In this document: positions 27,492 through 32,192 of the stretch, one piece after another
Layout: the number at the start of each line of letters is the position of its first letter
Position numbering within the stretch: position 1 is the first letter of the stretch
Assembly: GCA_026388335.1 (NCBI GenBank)
Contig: JAPLJZ010000116.1
Location: 1-32,192, forward strand
Length of the DNA: 32,192 nt
Source: Deltaproteobacteria bacterium
GTDB taxonomy: Bacteria > Desulfobacterota > Syntrophia > Syntrophales > UBA8958
Direction: 5' to 3'
Translations under genes and position numbers: made by a program
The notes under the pieces: model-generated
The model's input: the letters and a program-made list of their open reading frames with translations, nothing else
Database searches by the model: none
Told to the model about the DNA's origin: nothing

Positions 27492-30008
27492 ATGATTGTT
27501 TCAGTACTGAAAAAGGTTTTCGGAACGAAGAATGACCGGATCATCAAGGAACTCTCCGTTATTCTTGATGAAATAAGCCGTCTCGAACCGGCCTTGACGA
27601 CCTTGACCGATGAGGAACTTAAGGCCAAGACACCCCAGTTCAAGGAAAGGCTTCAAAATGGCGCCAGCCTGGACGACATCCTGCCGGAGGCATTTGCGGT
27701 CGCCAGGGAAGCCGCCCGCCGGACGGTGCAGATGCGGCCTTTTGATGCTCAGATCATCGGTGGTATTGTCCTCCATCAGGGGAGAATCGCAGAGATGAAG
27801 ACGGGAGAGGGGAAGACCCTGGCGGCAACCCTGCCTATGTATCTCAATGCCTTGACCGGAAAGGGTTGTCACCTGGTCACGGTCAATGATTATCTTGCCC
27901 GCCGCGATGCGGGATGGATGGGTCCGATCTACACATTTCTCGGTCTTACCGTCGGCGTGATCGTCCACGGTATGGATGACGATGAACGGCGAGCGGCTTA
28001 TCATGCCGATATTACCTACGGGACCAATAACGAATTCGGATTTGATTACTTGCGGGACAATATGAAGTTTTCCCTTGAGGAATACGTCCAGAGAGATTTC
28101 CATTACGCCATCGTGGATGAGGTGGACAGCATTCTTATCGATGAGGCGCGCACCCCGCTGATCATTTCCGGACCTTCCGAGGAATCCACGGAAAAGTATT
28201 ACCGGATCAACCAGGTCATTCCCCGGCTGCGTAAAGAGGAGGATTATTCGATCGAAGAAAAATCCCGGACCGTGGTGCTCACGGAAGAAGGAATCGCCCG
28301 GGTAGAGAAATATCTCAAGGTCCAGAATCTTTATGAACCGCGCAATATTGAAATCCTTCATCATGTGAATCAGGCCCTGAAAGCCCATACCCTCTTCAAG
28401 AGAGACGTGGATTATGTCGTCAAAGACGGTGAGGTGATCATCGTTGACGAGTTTACCGGTCGCATCATGCCGGGCCGCCGTTACAGCGACGGTCTCCATC
28501 AGGCCCTCGAGGCCAAGGAAAAGGTCAAGATCGAGCGGGAGAACCAGACCCTTGCCTCGGTTACCTTTCAGAATTACTTTCGCATGTATGAAAAACTGGC
28601 GGGGATGACGGGAACGGCGGATACGGAAGCGGAGGAGTTCAAGAAGATATATAAACTCGAAGTCGTTGTTGTTCCCACGAACATGCCTATGATTCGAGCC
28701 GACCAAAATGATGTGATCTACAAGACGGAAAAAGAAAAATTCAACGCCGCCATCGAAGAGATACAGGAGATGTACGCGCTGGGCAGGCCGGTCCTGGTAG
28801 GGACGATCTCGATTGTAAAGTCGGAACTTCTCAGCACGATGCTAAGCAGAACGGGGATCAAACACCACGTCCTGAACGCCAAGCACCATGAAAGGGAAGC
28901 GGAGATCGTCGCCCAGGCCGGTCAGCGCGGGATGGTGACCATCTCTACAAATATGGCAGGACGTGGCACAGACATCAAGCTGGGGGAAGGGGTCGCCGAC
29001 CTCGGGGGACTCCATATCCTGGGAACGGAGCGACATGAAAGCCGCCGCATTGACAATCAGTTGCGAGGCCGTTCCGGACGTCAGGGAGATATGGGGTCAT
29101 CGCGATTTTATCTGTCCCTCGAAGACGATCTGCTGAGGATTTTTGGAGCCGAAAAGATTTCGGCCATCATGGACCGGATCGGTATCGAAGAAAACCAGCC
29201 CATAGAAAACAGGCTGGTCTCCAAGGCCATTGAAAATGCCCAGAAGCGCGTGGAAGGGCAGAACTTTGACATCCGGAAGCATCTCCTGGATTTTGACGAT
29301 GTCATGAACAAGCAGCGTCAGCTCATCTATGATCAGCGACGGAAGGTATTGAAAGGTCAGGATCTCTGGACGGACATCGAGGGGATGATCGAGGAGGTCG
29401 TTGCCGATATTGTTGCCAACTATGTCGATGAAAAAGGTCACCCCGAGGACTGGGATCTCAAGGCCCTTGACGACCGGATTTTTCAGCAGTTTTCCCTGAA
29501 GCTCAATCTCAACGAAAAAGGGCGGGACTTGAATGCCCTGGAAATCGAAGAGACGATCATCGCCGCAGTTAATGCCCACCTGTGCCGGAAGGAAGAGGAT
29601 TTCGGAGTGCCCCTCATGACCTACGTCATGACGATGATCATGCTGCAAAGCATCGATACCCAATGGAAAGATCACCTCCTCGGCATGGACCATCTCAAGG
29701 AGGGTATCGGTCTCCGAGGTTACGGACAAAAGGATCCGGTCCGGGAATACCAGAAGGAAGGGTACGACATGCTCATGGCCATGATTGAGCGGATCAAGGA
29801 GGATACCCTCGAAAAACTCTGTATGGTCCAGGTGCGGAGGGAAGAAGACATTGAGGAAATGCAGCGGAAGGCTGAGGAGGATTACATCCTTAGCAGGGGC
29901 GAAGATGAAAGTGCAACCCCGGTCAAGCGGGACAAGGAAAAGGTGGGACGCAACGATCCCTGCCCCTGCAGGAGCGGTAAGAAATACAAGAAGTGCTGCG
30001 GGAAGTAG
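27492..30008 (+). CDS. secA: Preprotein translocase ATPase SecA
   Basis: An 838-residue motor that drives unfolded preproteins through SecYEG at the inner membrane. Seen features: Walker [16 protein letters not shown] near residue 100, [23 protein letters not shown]-type box [20 protein letters not shown] near 205, the preprotein-crosslinking insert, motif [13 protein letters not shown], and [19 protein letters not shown] near 525. A C-terminal zinc-binding tail, [15 protein letters not shown], binds SecB and phospholipid in homologues. Length is typical. The ATG at 27492 has AAGG eight bases upstream. With a terminator just before it, its promoter must lie within or beside that hairpin; TTGTTT/TAATAT with 17-base spacing at 27430-27458 is a weak candidate. 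Confidence 0.98.
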   Translation: MIVSVLKKVFGTKNDRIIKELSVILDEISRLEPALTTLTDEELKAKTPQFKERLQNGASLDDILPEAFAVAREAARRTVQMRPFDAQIIGGIVLHQGRIAEMKTGEGKTLAATLPMYLNALTGKGCHLVTVNDYLARRDAGWMGPIYTFLGLTVGVIVHGMDDDERRAAYHADITYGTNNEFGFDYLRDNMKFSLEEYVQRDFHYAIVDEVDSILIDEARTPLIISGPSEESTEKYYRINQVIPRLRKEEDYSIEEKSRTVVLTEEGIARVEKYLKVQNLYEPRNIEILHHVNQALKAHTLFKRDVDYVVKDGEVIIVDEFTGRIMPGRRYSDGLHQALEAKEKVKIERENQTLASVTFQNYFRMYEKLAGMTGTADTEAEEFKKIYKLEVVVVPTNMPMIRADQNDVIYKTEKEKFNAAIEEIQEMYALGRPVLVGTISIVKSELLSTMLSRTGIKHHVLNAKHHEREAEIVAQAGQRGMVTISTNMAGRGTDIKLGEGVADLGGLHILGTERHESRRIDNQLRGRSGRQGDMGSSRFYLSLEDDLLRIFGAEKISAIMDRIGIEENQPIENRLVSKAIENAQKRVEGQNFDIRKHLLDFDDVMNKQRQLIYDQRRKVLKGQDLWTDIEGMIEEVVADIVANYVDEKGHPEDWDLKALDDRIFQQFSLKLNLNEKGRDLNALEIEETIIAAVNAHLCRKEEDFGVPLMTYVMTMIMLQSIDTQWKDHLLGMDHLKEGIGLRGYGQKDPVREYQKEGYDMLMAMIERIKEDTLEKLCMVQVRREEDIEEMQRKAEEDYILSRGEDESATPVKRDKEKVGRNDPCPCRSGKKYKKCCGK

Positions 30009-30024
30009 TATAAAGTCAAATATT

Positions 30025-30030
30025 AAGAGG
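30025..30030 (+). promoter_or_regulatory. Ribosome binding site deciding the GTG start of argJ
   Basis: AAGAGG is 11 bases before the GTG at 30042. The earlier in-frame GTG at 30030 overlaps this site and is therefore unlikely. Confidence 0.4.
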
Positions 30031-30041
30031 TGTATTTCCAG

Positions 30042-31235
30042 GTGATAAACGAGAATATTAGTGTCCCCGGTTTTTTAGCAAGCGGGGTCAGCGCCGGGAT
30101 CAAGGAGACGGGGGACAGGGATCTGTCGTTGATCTACTCCACTGTTCCCGCCCGGGCTGCCGGCGTCTTTACCACCAACGCCTTCAAGGCCGCCCCGGTG
30201 CTGGTTTCCATGGAACGAATCAAATCCGGTCGAGCCCAGGCAATCCTGTCCAACAGCGGCAACGCCAACGCCGCAACCGGAGCGGCAGGTTACCAGGACG
30301 CCCTTGACATGTCCAGGTCCCTTTCCTCGTACATGAAAATCAAGGACGATCTTGTCCTCGTCGCCTCTACCGGGGTTATCGGACATAGGCTGCCGGTGGA
30401 AAAGATCAATCACAATATCCCTGCCGTGGTAAAGGAATTACGTTCCGATGGCATTTCCGAAGCGGAAGCGGCGATCATGACGACGGATCGCTTTCCCAAG
30501 ATAGGTTATCAAAAACGGTTCATCGCTGACCGGGAAATCAGCATCTGCGGCATCGCCAAAGGGGCGGGAATGATCCAACCGGACATGGCCACGATGCTGG
30601 CCTATGCCATGACGGATGCCGATATCGACACTGTCGCCTTGGGAAAGGCATTTCGTTTTGCCGTGGAGAGGACTTTCAATTCCGCTTCCGTGGATGGATG
30701 CATGAGCACCAACGATACGGCCATTATCCTTGCCAACGGGTGCGCCGGAAACCGTATGATTCGAAGCGGATCACGATACTTCCACATTTTTCGGGACATG
30801 GTCTGCGAAGTTCTCATGAAGCTGGCCAAGGATATGGTCAAAGACGGCGAGGGGGCGACGAAGGCCATCGAAATAGTAGTAACCGAGGCCAGAACACGGG
30901 GGGAGGCAAAAAAAATAGCCTACGCCATTGCCAACTCCAATCTCGTCAAAACAGCCTTTTTTGGCGGCGATCCAAACTGGGGGAGGATCATTGCCGCTGC
31001 CGGCGCCATCGGCATTCTCCTGCCCGTTGATGAAGTCCGGCTATCTTTCGAGGATGTTCCCGTTTTCCAGCATGGCCGGGGCATAGACAGCAACATCCCG
31101 TTTCTGAAGACGATTATGGAGCAGGAAGAAATAAAAATTGTCCTCAGGGTAGGGATGGGGAGGAAAGACTGGCGAATCTTCACCTCCGATCTGGGGTTTG
31201 AGTATATCAAGATCAACGCCCACTACCACACCTGA
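30042..31235 (+). CDS. argJ: Glutamate N-acetyltransferase / amino-acid acetyltransferase ArgJ
   Basis: A 397-residue Ntn-type enzyme of arginine biosynthesis. It moves the acetyl group from N-acetylornithine to glutamate and, in bifunctional forms, also makes N-acetylglutamate from acetyl-CoA. The autocleavage site is in KGAGMIQPDMATMLAYAMTD: chain cleavage precedes the Thr (about residue 194 from the chosen start), which becomes the nucleophile of the beta chain. Other family marks are ARAAGVFTTNAFKAAPV, SNSGNANAATG, VDGCMSTNDT and FFGGDPNWGRIIAAAGAIG. I prefer the GTG at 30042 because AAGAGG precedes it. It follows secA by 33 bases and is probably co-transcribed. Whether it is bifunctional cannot be told by eye. 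Confidence 0.95.
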   Translation: MINENISVPGFLASGVSAGIKETGDRDLSLIYSTVPARAAGVFTTNAFKAAPVLVSMERIKSGRAQAILSNSGNANAATGAAGYQDALDMSRSLSSYMKIKDDLVLVASTGVIGHRLPVEKINHNIPAVVKELRSDGISEAEAAIMTTDRFPKIGYQKRFIADREISICGIAKGAGMIQPDMATMLAYAMTDADIDTVALGKAFRFAVERTFNSASVDGCMSTNDTAIILANGCAGNRMIRSGSRYFHIFRDMVCEVLMKLAKDMVKDGEGATKAIEIVVTEARTRGEAKKIAYAIANSNLVKTAFFGGDPNWGRIIAAAGAIGILLPVDEVRLSFEDVPVFQHGRGIDSNIPFLKTIMEQEEIKIVLRVGMGRKDWRIFTSDLGFEYIKINAHYHT

Positions 31236-31394
31236 TATCCAATTAAATTAGACTTGCGTATTGGTTGGCATTGTGCTAAGTCTCCTTGAATTTCACACAT
31301 TCCTGGATGGACACGTGTTGCATCTCGACGGTGAGATGTTCGATGTCTGATGGAAGGGAGTGGCGGAAAAAACACAACATAAGGAGTTTTAAAT
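31236..31394 (+). promoter_or_regulatory. argJ-rpsB intergenic leader region
   Basis: A 159-base gap before the ribosomal protein S2 gene. No terminator follows argJ. It contains the hairpin CATCTC/GAGATG (31321-31338, six-base loop) and the ribosome site AAGGAG at 31381-31386. No -35/-10 pair is convincing; TTGCGT at 31254 lacks a fitting -10 box. rpsB leaders are autoregulatory in several bacteria, so this stretch probably holds promoter and control elements, but I cannot define them. Confidence 0.4.
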
Positions 31395-32192
31395 ATGGCG
31401 CACATTTCCATGAAGTTACTGCTTGAGGCAGGGGTCCATTTTGGTCACCAGACCAATAAGTGGAACCCTAAGATGAAAACCTACATCTTCGGGGCCAGGA
31501 ACGGAATCTATATCATTGATCTTCAGCAGACCGTGGTTCTCTTTCATAAGGCCTACGAATTTGTCGTGGACATGATTGCGAACGGCGGCGAGTTGCTGTT
31601 CGTGGGAACGAAGAAACAATCCCAGGAATCCATCCGGGAAGAGGCTTCAAGATGCGAAATGCCCTATGTCAATCAGCGCTGGCTGGGGGGAATGCTGACC
31701 AATTTCACAACCATCAAGAAGAGTATCGATAGACTCAACACGCTCGATAAAATGATCGCCGATGACACAATCCGTGCATTCCCGAAGAAAGAGATCCTTT
31801 CCATGCAGAAGGAAAAAGTCAAAATGGATAAGATCCTGGGTGGTATTCGCAAAATGAAGGGGAGGCCGGGCGGTCTGTTCATTGTAGATCCCAAGCGGGA
31901 AATCATCACGGTCCAGGAAGCAAGAAAGCTGGGGATTCCCATTGTGGCCATGGTTGATACCAACTGCAATCCCGATGATGTCGATTACATCATCCCCGGG
32001 AACGATGACGCCATTCGGGCCATCAAGTTGTTTTCCTCCAAGATCGCCGACGCCGTGCTCGAAGGTAAAAAGAAGTTTGAAGAGCGCATCCAGGCCGAAA
32101 GCGACAAAGAAGATACGCCCCGGGAGGTAGCGATCATGGAACAGGAAGAAAACGATGTTCCGGAGAGCATTGAAACAAAAGATAATTTGGGC
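31395..32192 (+). CDS. rpsB: Small-subunit ribosomal protein S2 (3' end cut by window edge)
   Basis: The first 266 codons of S2, open to the last base of the window. It starts [20 protein letters not shown], with the S2 signature [20 protein letters not shown] near residue 98 and [32 protein letters not shown] near 165-195, then [16 protein letters not shown] near 200. The conserved core ends at about 230. Beyond it the chain carries a Lys/Glu-rich extension, longer than the roughly 240 residues of E. coli S2, and the stop has not been reached. AAGGAG lies eight bases before the ATG. Elongation factor Ts usually follows rpsB and would be expected outside the window. Confidence 0.98.
   Translation, partial: MAHISMKLLLEAGVHFGHQTNKWNPKMKTYIFGARNGIYIIDLQQTVVLFHKAYEFVVDMIANGGELLFVGTKKQSQESIREEASRCEMPYVNQRWLGGMLTNFTTIKKSIDRLNTLDKMIADDTIRAFPKKEILSMQKEKVKMDKILGGIRKMKGRPGGLFIVDPKREIITVQEARKLGIPIVAMVDTNCNPDDVDYIIPGNDDAIRAIKLFSSKIADAVLEGKKKFEERIQAESDKEDTPREVAIMEQEENDVPESIETKDNLG

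Noticed and set aside
27501-28706. 401-codon open frame antisense to secA
   Set aside because: Completely overlaps the most conserved part of SecA; no recognisable domain and no start signal.
31254-31282. Possible rpsB promoter (TTGCGT with TAAGTC, 17-base spacing)
   Set aside because: The -10 box matches the consensus at only two of six positions.

Overview
The window is chromosomal DNA of a Gram-negative bacterium. Its gene content points to an anaerobic, probably syntrophic or fermentative deltaproteobacterium (Syntrophales-like): two Liv-type solute importers, a phenylacetate-CoA ligase, a two-subunit biotin carboxylase/carboxyltransferase and a PAS-rich hybrid kinase. The taxonomic placement is inference from gene content only. 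Nearly all of the sequence is coding. Genes are packed into operons with 1-4 base stop/start overlaps, and several start at TTG or GTG. I see no tRNA, rRNA, insertion sequence, phage gene or CRISPR array.

Layout. (1) 1-9413, minus strand: two consecutive high-affinity amino-acid/carboxylate ABC importers. The upstream one (9413-4880) is complete: binding protein, two permeases, two ATPases. It is followed in the same direction by phenylacetate-CoA ligase (4815-3517). The second (3296-1) has its own good sigma70-type promoter at 3377-3405; its LivG gene runs off the left edge. (2) 9414-9767: a non-coding stretch with one strong imperfect hairpin, then a small secreted or membrane-anchored TPR protein on the plus strand. 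(3) 17569-10363, minus strand: a compact eight-gene run from a near-perfect sigma70 promoter (17603-17631): a 101-residue unknown, NAD-dependent DNA ligase, the three 5-oxoprolinase subunits PxpA/B/C, acylphosphatase, a SpoIIAA-like STAS protein, and an NCS2 purine/pyrimidine-type permease. The permease carries an extra C-terminal domain resembling a degenerate RsbW/SpoIIAB anti-sigma kinase. (4) 17689-18493, plus strand: HIT hydrolase and a LapA-domain membrane protein. (5) 23801-18517, minus strand: EF-G-like GTPase, MogA and a soluble four-PAS hybrid histidine kinase. (6) 23981-32192, plus strand: PycA/PycB-type carboxylase operon with promoter and terminator, secA, argJ and the start of rpsB.

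Functionally the window joins housekeeping genes (ligA, secA, argJ, rpsB) to uptake and activation of organic or amino acids (liv plus paaK), cyclic-amide salvage (PxpABC) and anaplerotic carboxylation.

The least ordinary element is the STAS protein next to a permease fused to an apparently inactive anti-sigma-type ATPase fold. It looks like a partner-switching pair rewired to control a transporter. The second is the divergent carboxyltransferase at 25469-27415, which keeps the metal ligands but has changed substrate-pocket loops.
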